In this document: in pieces, positions 46,501 through 57,420 of the stretch
How positions within the stretch are numbered: the first letter of the stretch is position 1
Layout of the letters: each line of letters starts with the position of its first letter
NCBI GenBank assembly: GCA_013146195.2
Contig: CM028379.1
Location: forward strand, 55,935,693 to 55,999,692
Length of the DNA stretch: 64,000 nt
From: Codonopsis lanceolata
Taxonomy: Eukaryota > Streptophyta > Magnoliopsida > Asterales > Campanulaceae
Direction: 5' to 3'
Notes under the pieces: generated by a model
What the model was told of the DNA's origin: nothing
What the model saw: only the letters and a program-made list of their open reading frames with translations
Databases searched by the model: none
Position numbers and translations under genes: made by a program

Positions 46501-47598
46501 AGAATGGAAAAGGCGAGTGTTCCCTTGGCCCTCCTTAAGCCACTTAATTTTCGCCTTTTGCCGCCAATATTGCTCTTCCCGATTAAGAAATTGTTTCAAA
46601 TTTGCTTGAGCTGCCATAAGTTGTTCCCTATTTGAGTCAGAGTTATTAAGCTCAAATAGCAACTCTTTTTCCAACACATCATCTTCCGCAGCCTTGAGAT
46701 CATTAAAAATATTTCCATAAGTCAACTTATTCCAGCTTTTAAGGGCAGTCTTGACATTATGAAGCTTGCGGGAAAAAAAGAGAACCAAAGGCCGCCCAGC
46801 TTCTGGCTTCTCCCAAGCATGCAAAACGGTTTCTTTAAAAGTCGTATGGGCTGTCCATGCATTAATAAAACGGAAGGAAGCCGACTGATAGGCAGTTCTT
46901 TGCTTGAAAGTGACTAGAAGGGGAGAATGGTCTGAGCATGTCCTGTTAAGATGATGAACAGATGTTGAAGGAAAAATATCCAGCCACTTCGGATTACAAA
47001 GGACCCGATCAATGCGCTCGTGAATGGTTGCTGAACCTTCTCGCTTATTCCACCAAGTGTAAGGGCTACCGAGGAAACCCATATCAATAAGATCCGAGGC
47101 AGCAATACAAGCATGAAACTCTAAGGCTCCATTTCGGTCCCAGCCAACACCGCCAGATTTTTCTTGAGGATGAAGGATTATATTGAAGTCACCACCAATC
47201 ATCCAAGGGGAATCAGGAGCACTTGAACAAGAAGAAATAATATCATCCCAAAGGTCTCTACGATCCCGTAAATCACATCTTGCATAGACACAAGAAAACA
47301 TCACATGAAAAGGCCAAGAAAAATGCTGTAATTTAATAGACATATACTGAGCAGATTCTGAATGAAAGGAACAAGAATAGCATGCTTTGACAAAAATCCA
47401 AATGGAGCTAGCACCATTAGAAAAAGAGTACTTAAACCTTAGACGTCGGGTAATAAGCCGAACTTTTTCGAGATCAAGCATGGGCTCAAAAATAGCAATG
47501 AGAGAGATATTATGAAGACGAACTAAACGCTTAAGCCTGCCAACTGTCGGGTCGTTTCCAATCCCCCGAACATTCCAGAAGAGGGCTTTAAAATCCAT
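43514..47598 (-). pseudogene. LINE ORF2: endonuclease, reverse transcriptase, zf-RVT, RNase H
   Basis: The ATG at 47598 is two bases after the ORF1 stop (47601-47603). An open frame of about 830 residues encodes the APE-type endonuclease (FWNVRGIG, GGDFNIIL, SDHSPLLV) and then the RT (SAAGPDGFTGCFYK, SAFTKGRTIQDNILL, GLRQGDPLSPSLF, LAFADDLIIF with the catalytic FADD). A one-base loss near 45105 (after FSNFFWG) shifts to a second frame of about 470 residues. That frame has the zf-RVT region (FLPRNISVFLWRLFKYKLP, CYCCAEGYMETFEHVF) and RNase H (FKLNSDGASRGNPGCSGGGG, VAELRALHSGL). A further shift near 43735 puts the last part, with REANSVADKLANLACDS, in a third frame ending at TAA 43514. It would need repair to be active. 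Confidence 0.92.
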
Positions 47599-47600
47599 AA

Positions 47601-48979
47601 TCAATGAGATTGAGAAGCAGTGGAAGAGGGCTTTGTTGCCTTTGATCGAGTAAGTCGATCAGTCGGAGGGACAGGAGGTTTAACTTTCGGAGGCAGTATG
47701 GGAATTTCCAGGTTAAGGGCCGGAAGAAGAGAGGGATCAACTTCATCTTCGTTCTCTATAGTATTTAAAACCGCAAACCTGTTGGGGGAAACATATGATT
47801 CTGTAACCGGCTCAACTTGTTCCTGATCAGATGTTTCATTAGGATTACCCGGAGTCTGATGAGAGGGATTAACAAGACCCGGATCAACTTCAACAGAAGG
47901 GGAAGATTCAACATTGATGGGGTTTGGCGAGTTCAACGTAACTGTATTCACTTGAGGGACTGGAGAGGCAGTGTTATGATCGGAAGGTTGGGCTTTTTCT
48001 TGGTGATCGGAAGGTTGGGCTTTTTCTTGCAAATTGGAGAGAGGGACGGCTGGAGGATCAGGAGGAATGGGATTGATTTCAGGAGGCTTAGAAGGATTTT
48101 TCTTAGGAGTCCAATGCTGGCGAGAGGACGAAGGCTTAGAAGTAGGGTTTTCCATAGGCGGCTTAGTGGTAGGAATATCCGATAGCTTAGAGGTCTCCGT
48201 TGCCTTTGATTTATCCAAGGGGTTTGGGTCTGGATGCTTCAGCTTGCAAGTGATATCTTGGTGACCTTGTCGACAACAATACTGGCAATAAAAAGGCTTG
48301 TTCTCCGCCTCCAAAGGCTGCCAGAAACTGGGAAACACATCCCCACAGTCAACCCAAATTCGAGAAGGGCAAGGCTCAATAGATCAACCTCAACACATAC
48401 CCGAGCTACACTAGGGCGAGACAGATTGGTGGTTGGTTGATCGAGCATAAGAGGTCTTCCAAACAAAGAGGCAATCGAGAAGAGGGCCGACTTATTGAAG
48501 AGATGAATTGGGAGACCCGGGAGAGCAAACCAAACTGGGACAATCGAGCTCTCAACATTAGGACGGAAGTCGGGAGACCATTTAAAGACTCGCATCGGAT
48601 ATCTGCCTAGGTACCACTGATCCTTAATCCACAAGCGTTGAAAGTCTTCATCATGATGCACTTGGATCAGGATATGTTTGGCATCCAAATGGCCGATAGT
48701 GAACGCAGCTTTAAGGCCGATAGTGTTGAAATATTTACGAGTGGCTTCCATTGAAGGGCGACCGTGGGAAAACTTACCAACCAATGTATGGCTGAAAGGT
48801 TTTGCGAGGGAAGCAATGATTTCCGGTGATAACTTGAGAGACGGTTCTCCTTTGTAAGTAGAAGAAGGGATGGAAAAGAATGGTAGCGTGGGAGGAGAGT
48901 TATTTAGCACCAAGGCAAACGTGGGAGGAGGTGCTTGGGAAGAAGGAGGATCTGGCGGCATAGGAGGAACAGCCTCCAT
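47601..48979 (-). pseudogene. LINE ORF1 (DUF4283-like RNA-binding domain, CCHC knuckle)
   Basis: ATG at 48979. The first 200 residues hold a DUF4283-like domain (FSHTLVGKFSHGRPSMEATR, FKAAFTIGHLDAKHILIQ-like text, LWIKDQWYLGRYPMRVFKWS, VPVWFALPGLPIHLFNK). A one-base loss at about 48385 shifts the frame. The continuation has FPSFWQPLEAENKPFYC and the zinc knuckle CQYCCRQGHQDITC, then a long Pro/Ser/Glu-rich tail with the repeat EKAQPSDH, ending TASQSH at 47601. ORF1 proteins of plant L1 bind the element RNA. Plus-strand frames over this region are antisense shadows. Confidence 0.88.
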
Positions 48980-49032
48980 AGCCGCAAAAAGGGAGAAGAC
49001 GGCGCCTCAAAGAAAGACGGCTATAGTATTAT

Positions 49033-51738
49033 ATTTATTACCATTTCAGACACCATATGTGCACTCCCATTATGATTTTACATATTTGATGAATTTGCCA
49101 ATTCACTTTTAGCGCAAGTAACATTTGATTGTCTTTCTCCGCATTCAATCTTTCCAGAAGACTTTGTTTCATTCATGTATTAGATCATGAGAAAGGCCCA
49201 GAATGAGTTCTTGGTTTTTGGCATATGGTCAAATTTTGGCTATGTAGTATGAATGTAGAGTAGAATCCCAATAGATCAATAAAGATTTGGGGAATGAATT
49301 ATCATACATTTAAGTATCCTGAAATTTTCTGGCAGGAAGTTGGAGGACAGTGAAGCTACATACTGAACATTATTGTGCAGAGATTGGTAGACCAGATGCA
49401 TATATGCAGTGAGTATATTTCTCTCTTTCTTCCCCCTTTCCCCCGCTCCCACCTGGGACATGCACTACGACAGCGACCAAGGGATGGAAGAGATGGCAAG
49501 GGCACTCAGGCAGAGACCATGAGGTCCTTGGCACACTTACCTATAAAATAATATTAATTGAGCTATGTTAGAAGTATCCATGTCTGTAGTTGTGGAACTT
49601 TAACTTTTGGGTTTTATAATGTTAATATCATCCTCCTCTACCTCTTTTTGAAAGCTCCAATGCATATGCCTTACAATTTTTGCCTGAACATATATCCATG
49701 TAGATGTATGTGCTTATTTACTAAATTTCATTGGTGAAGTGTAAACGTAGATATCATAAGCACTTGAAGTTGATATGTTTGCATTTTGAGAGCCAAAAGG
49801 CTAGCTAATCTCTTCATTAGGAAGTATTAGGACGCATCGAGGACAACGACTATAGTTTTAGGTAGAAAGAATGGGAAATATGGACATGTTTTTATTTTTT
49901 AGACTCTTTTTAAAACATGATTAAATCATATATCGATCTATTTAAATATTTACACCCTTCAATACTGACATTCTCACCTACTCGCACCGTGCCATAGGCA
50001 CGGGCACAAAGACTAGTATATGTTATTCTGACTTCCTTAGTTATGTCATTTTCTTATAGAATAGAATTGTGCTAAGTCACGTAAGCTTAAGATTGTGCGT
50101 AAGAATGAGACGACAAATGACCGATTGGTTGGTGGAATCAGATTGTCACGAACCCTTAATTTTCTCGAGCCTTTTCTTTGTATCACCGGTGGAGCACTTC
50201 CGCAATGTTTCATGAAACCCTATTGATTCTGGAGCACCACCTTAGCTGTTGACATGGTGCTCTAGGACCACCCTTTACTGACTGCCACAGCTGCCACCTC
50301 ATTCTTCACTTGACATTCTGGAGACCTTCATGATTTAAATATTTTTGGTGGTAAAAAATAATATAGTTCAGTGGCTTACCAGATTGCAAGCATGGCTGAG
50401 TTTTCAGACCCTGTCATGCTTGGGTCGTGAAATCCATCCGGTGCACGTAAATGTAGCACGTAAAATAGTTTGTGGAGAATGATTTCGAAAGTCATTTTGA
50501 GTGAAACTTAAAGGAGAACTAAGAAGAGACATAAATGGGAGAGGGAAGAGATTCATTTTCCAAAATCCAAAGGACTTGCAGAGTCCGAATTCACAAGTGA
50601 TTTTCCTTGGGAGAAGGAGTGATTTTCCTTTGAGTTGTAGTATACTTTACGCTTGCCTCATTCCAGACGCTCCTCGAGACTACCAAACACCGAAAATTCT
50701 TAAAAAGTTTTTCAGAAATCATTTTCCATAAAATGAATGGAGACCAAGTCTAGAGCCAATTTCGTGGATAGAAATGCGCCTTACTTTTGCTTTAATGCAT
50801 AATGACATTGTTAGATTTTGTCTGAATCAAAATTTGATCCGAACAGTTTGAACTCTTATGGATCCGAATTGGGGATGAGAGAAGTTGAGTGTCCAACATG
50901 CACCGCTCATTTGCGTGTTTGCTTTTTGCCGCCGTTGTCGTACTCCATTGCCGATATTGCTTTTAAATTTTATACCACTGCTTTTGTTCCATGATTGTGT
51001 GAAATCTTCGTTGTTGGTAACATAGCGTATACAATAGGCATTTTACAAAGATTCACATATATTGGTTGTAGGTCCAGTCCCAATCTCGGTTCTCAGAATA
51101 ACAGAGTGCAGCTCTGCCGTAATCCTTTCCCGGTGAGTGCTCATTGATCTCCTACTATATGCTCTACCATCTAGCACCCATGAGCTTAGCATCGATGCTA
51201 CTCCTTTCGCTTGTAGCATTTTGTGATATAGATGGAAGTTATACCATAGTTATTAAAGGCGGAAGGCGATGGGCGGGCGAGAGGTCCATTTTCGAGGGAA
51301 AGGCGAGGCGAGAGGCGGGCTTAATCGAAACACTCTTGTAGAACACTAAACAGATAATAAACACTACAAAGCCGCCAAAGCCTAAAGAAGACAAGCGCTT
51401 GTAAAGTGAGGTGTTATTTGGAAATTCTTGTTTTTAATAGACACCGTATGCATCATTCATTTGTATATTTTTATATGTACACTTCCGTGTACAGCCCCAA
51501 CAAACATTTTTGAATTACAATCATGTATGAACTAACAATGATCGCTTGTTATTTATCGCATTTTATGGCCCCGCCCACATCCGCATTAAAGAACAAATGA
51601 TAATTTGGATCTCGCATTAGAGACTATATGATAATTTGATTCTCGAGAACTTTGCTCTTCTTGTTAATGGTATGATCGCCGCCCACCACCATTGGAACCG
51701 GATGTATTAAACCACAAATTTATTTTTTTAAAAAATAA
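49033..51738. other. CACTA right internal region
   Basis: No conserved protein recognised on either strand. A GGCG-rich cluster (about 51255-51320, with aaaggcggaaggcgatggg and aggcgaggcgagaggcggg) contrasts with the AT-rich surroundings and may be a short non-autonomous element. The rest is AT-rich. The body of the transposase gene that should lie in such an element is not detectable. Confidence 0.55.
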
Positions 51739-52116
51739 GATTCACAACGTTTTTAAAAACGTTAGATATATCTTTCACAACGTTTTTTAGAAAAATGTTG
51801 TAAATGATATATTTTTTTAAAAAAATGTTGTGATAGACCATACAACAACGTTTATATACAAAATTTTGTAAAATGGATATTACAACGTTTTTTAAAAAAA
51901 CGTTGTAAAATGGGTATTACAACGTTTTTTAAAAAACGTTGTAAAATGTAATTTACAACGTTTTAAAAATGGATTATGGGATGATAAATAACAACGTTTT
52001 TGCAACGCTTTTAAAACGTTGTGAAAAGATATAAGCTATTACAACGTGGCCTATGACAACGTTTTTAAAACGTTGTAAAAGGTCTTTTACAACGTTTTAA
52101 AAACGTTGTAAAAGCC
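51739..52116. repeat. CACTA right subterminal palindrome array
   Basis: About nine units of acaacgtttt - spacer - aaaacgttgt, more AT-rich and better matched than at the left end; the innermost units are degenerate (attttgt, atgttgt). The last, ttttacaacgttttaaaa then acgttgtaaaa, is a near-perfect palindrome 20 bases from the terminus. Confidence 0.9.
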
Positions 52117-52118
52117 CT

Positions 52119-52132
52119 TTTTTGTTGTAGTG
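52119..52132 (-). repeat. CACTA right terminal inverted repeat
   Basis: TTTTTGTTGTAGTG, inverse of the left terminus, followed by target copy CCA (52133-52135). Confidence 0.95.
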
Positions 52133-52647
52133 CCATGAAATCACCTTTGTGCCCCTTTAGTTGTGGGAGTATAAAAGCTTAATCCCTTATAGATTTAAGC
52201 CATTTTCTCTCATTTCCTCCCCTCTTCTAATACGTATAGTGAGAGAGAGTGTGGGAGACATGGAATCTTGAAGCCCTAGCCCTTCTTCCTCCGATCTACG
52301 AAGATCCAACCGTCCAATTGCCGCCAAACTTCGGATTCTTGATGTCTTCGACGAGTAGAACAACTTCACTGATCAGATTTCCATTCTTTCGAGTTTTGAT
52401 TCAAGTTATGTAAGCTACTACAATCCTCCTCTTAGGGATTTTGTGCTCATTGACCCTAAGGAAAACAAGGAGACTTGCTATTTGAGGTCAATGAGTACAC
52501 AAGCATGTTGTGTGTGATTTTATTTTGATTTTTGGATTTTTGATGGGTGAACTTGTTAGAAGCATGAATAGGATGCTTTCTATGTTTAATGGAGTATATT
52601 ATTATGCTTCATTTTGTGAGTTTGGACTTGAGAATTGAAGGATATAT
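52133..52647 (+). mobile_element. Second chromovirus-type LTR, right part
   Basis: Continues the LTR begun at 32881. The TATA box (tataaaag, 52170-52177), the leader (cttcggattcttgatgtcttcgac...) and the splice donor atGTAAGC (about 52409) align with 14175-14416 of the solo LTR. It is cut by the copia LTR near 52648, and the remainder is not seen. Confidence 0.8.
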
Positions 52648-53130
52648 CTAATCATATATCATACAAGTTCGTTATCAAGACAATAATCGTAAATTACCTT
52701 GTGCGGACTTGAACCTTGTGCGAAGCGGAAGAATTTCGCTTGAGCTACGATCTACGTATACCAAGAACTACAAACCTGCAAATCTCTCTCGTCGGATTGA
52801 TATCACGGGGCATGGATATCAATACTGGTTCACACCGCAAATCCAAGCCTCTTGATGGTTAGGCTAGAGGGAGTATTTTGGTGAGATACATTTAGGAGGA
52901 GAAGAGAGGGCGGCAACTTCAAGAAGACGTGATCTTCTATTTTGTGTGATTAGGGTTTTATCCCTTTTGTTGCCCTATTTATATTATTACCAAGAAACCT
53001 ATTTCTTGTAGGTTAAGTCAATCCTAAACCCACTTGGATTAGGAAACTTATTAACCAATTAATAATAATATAAATATATTTTCCATGTGAGCGGGACTAA
53101 ATAATCGGGCCACAAGCCCAATTACTAATA
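52648..53130 (-). mobile_element. 3' LTR of copia element 2
   Basis: Begins TATTAG at 53130 on the minus strand, after the polypurine stretch GAGTGGGAGA (53131-53140), the usual copia 3' boundary. A TATA box (TATAAATA) is at 52983-52976. The left end is approximate because the flanking chromovirus LTR has no close copy here. Confidence 0.65.
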
Positions 53131-54145
53131 TCTCCCACTCGTACACATGGACTCATCTCTCTCACCACATCGTATCATCAAAACCATCTGACCAGCATAG
53201 AACGTCCTCGTTAGAAAACAAAACTCGTCTATACCCCAGACTATATATATGAATCAATTTAAGCATCCTCAATCCCTCAAGAGCGGTGCTTAAATCTCAA
53301 TATGTTTGTGTATCAAGATCAATCTCTTGAACCATATGTTCAATATGATCACCATGGCATTGAAACACAAAAATAGAGATACATATCATACTATCTTCCT
53401 TAGACACTCATATTAATCACTCTTGGTTAACTGCTTTCCCAGCAATGCTCCATAGGACTGTATATGCATAGCCCGTTGGTCGGTATGCCTAAGTAGCATC
53501 TTCAACGTCCAAGTTCATGATATAGTTCTAAGTCACATATGGTATGATTGTGATCTGGATTTGATCACTAGAACTCACACAGTGATGAAGCAGGGATCAT
53601 TCAATCACTTTTTAAGTCGCATTATAGTCACATACAGTATGAAGTGTATGCTATGACGGAACTCCCACACGAAGTAGGCATGTCATGCTCAAACGTCATA
53701 CGAACCTTAGTCTAGCCGCCCTTCTGGCGTCTAACTTGAGTACTTAAAAGCAGTCACTCTTCTAGTGTCTCTCTTTTAAGATCTCTCATTCGGACTTTTC
53801 CTTGGGATATAAAGTCGACCTTATAAAAGGTCTCATCTTGGCCGTGTGCCAAGGCGATAAATGTAATGTCATTTGCGTACCCCCCTTTGTAGGTACCAAA
53901 GACTTTTACTATCTCAACTTGCTCGCCCACCTGGCGACAAGGTGAATTACCCGTGTGAGAGGGCCAATTCAATATCCATGACATCTTTTTAATCAAAATA
54001 TATATGCTACGCAATTTCATATTGAAACATCCAATTAACATATAAAAGGAACAAAATGAAACTGCAATTTATTCAAACGATAATGAAATAATAATCAAAT
54101 GTCAACATAAGTGTTCTCAGAATAAAAGTCAAATCCTACGAAGCC
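53131..54145 (-). other. Copia 2 region between RNase H and 3' LTR
   Basis: Begins with the polypurine tract. A 95-residue minus-strand frame (54041-53754) is open but matches no family I know. Otherwise non-coding. Confidence 0.5.
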
Positions 54146-57100
54146 CTAGACCCAACATGTGATCCTCGAAAGATCTCTAGCTAGAGGCTTAGTCATAGGG
54201 TCAGCTAACATGCTTCTAGTAGGAATGTATTCTAGAACAACTTTCTTTTCTGCAACCATGTCTCTAGTGAAATGATACTTGATGTTAATGTGTTTCGTCT
54301 TCCCATGATACTTGGGATCTTTAGTGTAACCTAAAGCAGCCATGCTATCACAAGCAATGACTACAGGACGATCCACATGCGTAACATCAAGATGTTGAAG
54401 AAAACTCCTCAACCACGCTTGAACCGCAAATGAGCAAGCCATGTACTCGACTCCATCGTAGATAGACAAGGCCGCTAGTCTGTCGCTTGCTACTCCAAGA
54501 GATAGCTCCACCACCAAGGAGGAAAGCGTAGAAGTAGATTTATAACCATCTACATCTCACCCAATCCGCTGGTGAAACCTTTCAAGCTCAAATCCCGCCT
54601 TGGTAACATAGGGTTAAATTTGTGGTTCCCACCAAGTAACGCAGAACCCTCTTCACTGCCATCCAGGGTTACTTTGGAATCGACTCAACATCCCTACTGC
54701 AAAGCATAGGTCAGGCCGAGTACACACCATAGCATACATCAAGCTTCCTACCGCATTCGCATATGGAGTCGTAGACATTCTCTTCTTCTCTTCTTCATTC
54801 TTAGGGCATTGGTTTGTACTAAGGACACATCCCTTTTCCATTGGAGTGACAACGGGTTTTGCATTAGTCATGCCAAATCGTTCGATAACTTTCTTAATGT
54901 AAGTCTCTTGAGACAAACCGAGAAATCTTTTTGAACGATCTCTAATGACTTTTACTCCAAGCACATAGCTTGCTTCACCCAAGTCCGTCATATCGAAGCG
55001 CAGACACCACTCTTTAGTGGCATTTATCATCTCCATATCATTCCCAGCTAGTAGGATGTCATCAACATATAATGACAGAATCAAGATCTTTTTCTTGGAT
55101 TGTTTAACATACACACAGTGGTCTTCCTCAATCCTCACAAAGCCAATTGAGGTTATCGCTTGGTGAAAGCAAATGTACCACTGTCTAGATGATTGTTTGA
55201 GACCATAGATGGAACGTTTGAGTCGGCACACTTTGCGCTCTTGTCCCTTGACTTCAAAACCCTCTGGTTGAGTCATATAGATCTCTTCATCTAGTTCTCC
55301 ATTGATAAATGCAGTTTTAACATCCATTTGATAAAGTTCTAGATCCATGTGTGCTACTATCGCTAGGATTAGGCGAACAGAGGAAAATCTCACCACAGGG
55401 GAGAATGTCTCCTCATAGTCTAAACCCTCTCTTTGGGTAAAGCCTTTCGCCACAAGACCTGCCTTATATTTGTCAATTAATCCATCTGCCATTTGCTTGA
55501 CTTTGAAAACACATTTGTTTCCAATAGTCTTGCGACCTCATGAAGATCAACTAACTCCCAAACCCGATTCTTTTTCATAGAGGAAATTTCATCTTCCATT
55601 GCAGCTCATCCATTCACTTGTTTGTAGGTAAAGAAAGGGCTTCTTTGAACGATGTAGGCTCACTAGAATTGAAAGAGGTAGTTAGAAAGATTCTCTTCGA
55701 TTGCGCGAATCGACGACGAGGTATATTTCCACGTTTACTTCTTCGCTCTAGTATCGATCCCACTAGAATCCATACTCCCACTCGGATGAAGATCACCTTG
55801 CCTCTCATTAGCGACTTCCATAGGTTCAACCTCATGTTGTACCATAGGATTAGGTTGAGGCAATTCCCCACCTACGCCAAAAGATGTCATATGTTCTTTC
55901 TTCCATCTCAAAAAGTTCAAAGTCTTTCCTAACTTCACCTATCGTGGGAAATCATTCTCAATGAAATCAACATTGCGCGATTCTCATTCGTCATTCCTTC
56001 ACAAGTTTTTCCACCGCATAACATAACCCTTGAGGTATCTCGAATACCTTATGAAAACACACTTGTTTCCTCTAGGGCCTAGTTTTCCAAACTTATTAGA
56101 AGTACTATGGACATAACTCGCACAACCCCAAGGATGAAGATGCCCCAATTTAGGCTTCTCACCTTTCCAAAGTTCATATGGGTCATGGGAACCGACTTAG
56201 AAGGCACTCTCGGTTATATCTAGGCGGCAATTAGCGCATCCCCCCAAAACGAAATTGGGAGGTTGGCCTCGCGCCATCATCGATTCCTAACCATTTGAAC
56301 AATGTTCGATTCCTTCATTCTCGCAAACAACATTTTGTTGTAGAGTTCTAGGAATTGTCAACTGCGCACAGATTCCCTTTTTCTCACACAATTTTTAAAT
56401 TGATCGATAAATATTCACGGCCCCGGCCAGTTCTAAAAGTTTTTAAGCTTTTATCCTTTTGATTCTCAACCTCGCGAGAAAGCCAAAACACTTGAGAGCT
56501 TCATCGCAGTGTGAGAAATAAGGTAAACATAACCATAGTGTATAGTCATCGATAAAAGTGAGAAAATATGAAGCTCATGACGTGCCTTAACATTCATTGG
56601 TCCGCAAATGTCTGAATGGACTAACTCTAATGATGTGTGTCTTTTTGCCTTACCAAAAGGCTTTCGGCAAGCTTTTCCTGCCAAACAAGATTCACACAAG
56701 GGTAGGTTGACTTTGCCGAGACCCCGATAGGCCTTCTAGCCAATCTAGTCATCATATCTTTTCCTATGTCCAAGTCTAGCATGCCATAACTCAATTAGAA
56801 TCATCATAAACCATGCAAGAAGAAGAATTAACAAGAATTATGGGAATCCAACAAATCTAATTTAAAGAAATTATTTGACAAAGAACCATGTCCCAAATCT
56901 CATCACCAAAACAAATATCCAAGTGATCATTACTAAAATTAAAAGAATATCCATGTCCTAGCAATTGTACCATCGATAATAGATTATGTCAATCGTGTGC
57001 ATAAAGAACTTCATGAAGAATCAATGCCCACTCCGCAATTGAAGTTGGTATGAGCCAACCTCTTTGACTTCAATAGACTAACTGCTTTCCCATGAAAATT

Positions 57101-57300
57101 CTTCTTGTACCAAGCAGAACTTTTCGATAACCCAAATCCTTCGATCCTCGTCACATGTTTGGTTGAGCCCGAAGTCTACAATCCAATACAGGAGAGAGTC
57201 AGCCAATAAAACATGAGAGCAAACACAACTTTGCATGGAGATAGGATTAAGTGATACCTTCTTGGGCTCGACACGTCCGAGCAAATGACCCAAGGTACCT
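54146..57300 (-). pseudogene. Copia 2 pol: protease remnant, integrase, RT, RNase H
   Basis: In translation order: degraded protease near 57200 (WIVD then shifted text); the pre-integrase knuckle MCESCLAGKACRKPFGKAKR with HSDICGPM of the integrase core (56699-56600); a poorly preserved integrase to about 55500; RT (55492-54653) with GLVAKGFTQREGLDYEETFS, YQMDVKTAFINGELDEEIYM, CRLKRSIYGLKQSSRQWY and the catalytic LYVDDILLAGND; and RNase H (54517-54146) with EYMACSFAVQAWLR, CDSMAALGYTKDP and KTKHINIKYHFTRD. RT is open over 279 residues and keeps its YVDD; the integrase is heavily broken. Confidence 0.9.
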
Positions 57301-57320
57301 ACGCTTGTAGCACTTCGCTT

Positions 57321-57420
57321 NNNNNNNNNNNNNNNNNNNNNNNNNNNNNNNNNNNNNNNNNNNNNNNNNNNNNNNNNNNNNNNNNNNNNNNNNNNNNNNN
57401 NNNNNNNNNNNNNNNNNNNN
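57321..57420. other. Assembly gap (100 N)
   Basis: Exactly 100 N. The left side ends in copia 2 near protease, while the right side starts mid-RT of a different copia family, so the two sides need not be adjacent in the genome. Confidence 0.99.

Larger units (their letters stand above)
43354..49021 (-). mobile_element. Nearly full-length L1-type LINE
   Basis: About 5.67 kb, minus strand: short 5' leader, ORF1 (start 48979), ORF2 (start 47598), 3' UTR and (TAA)n tail at 43354-43375. It is bounded by an 11-bp target duplication, tatagtattat, at 43343-43353 and 49022-49032. The near-perfect duplication and only two frameshifts in about 5 kb of coding sequence indicate a recent insertion. It is inserted next to the poly(A) of the older plus-strand LINE fragment. 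Confidence 0.92.
33774..52132 (+). mobile_element. CACTA (En/Spm) DNA transposon, 18.36 kb, nested in a chromovirus LTR
   Basis: The termini CACTACAACAAAAA (33774-33787) and its inverse TTTTTGTTGTAGTG (52119-52132) are flanked by a direct CCA on each side (33771-33773 and 52133-52135), the 3-bp target duplication typical of CACTA elements. Removing the element restores alignment with the other chromovirus LTR. Both ends carry arrays of acaacgtt/aacgttgt repeats. Inside are a decayed transposase N-terminal fragment (plus strand), fragments of host-like genes, and two LINEs. With the LINEs removed the element would be about 12 kb. It has no complete transposase, so it would need one from elsewhere. 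Confidence 0.93.
52648..57320 (-). mobile_element. Ty1/copia element 2, 3' part
   Basis: Minus strand: 3' LTR (52648-53130), polypurine tract, 1 kb spacer, RNase H, RT, integrase and degraded protease, ending at the assembly gap. It belongs to a different family from copia 1 and 3, with an RT sharing the TNT1-like DVKTAFINGELDEEIYMTQP signature. Gag and 5' LTR are missing. Confidence 0.8.

Noticed and set aside
47817..48185. Plus-strand Arg/Gly-rich frame
   Set aside because: Antisense of the Pro/Ser-rich tail of LINE ORF1.
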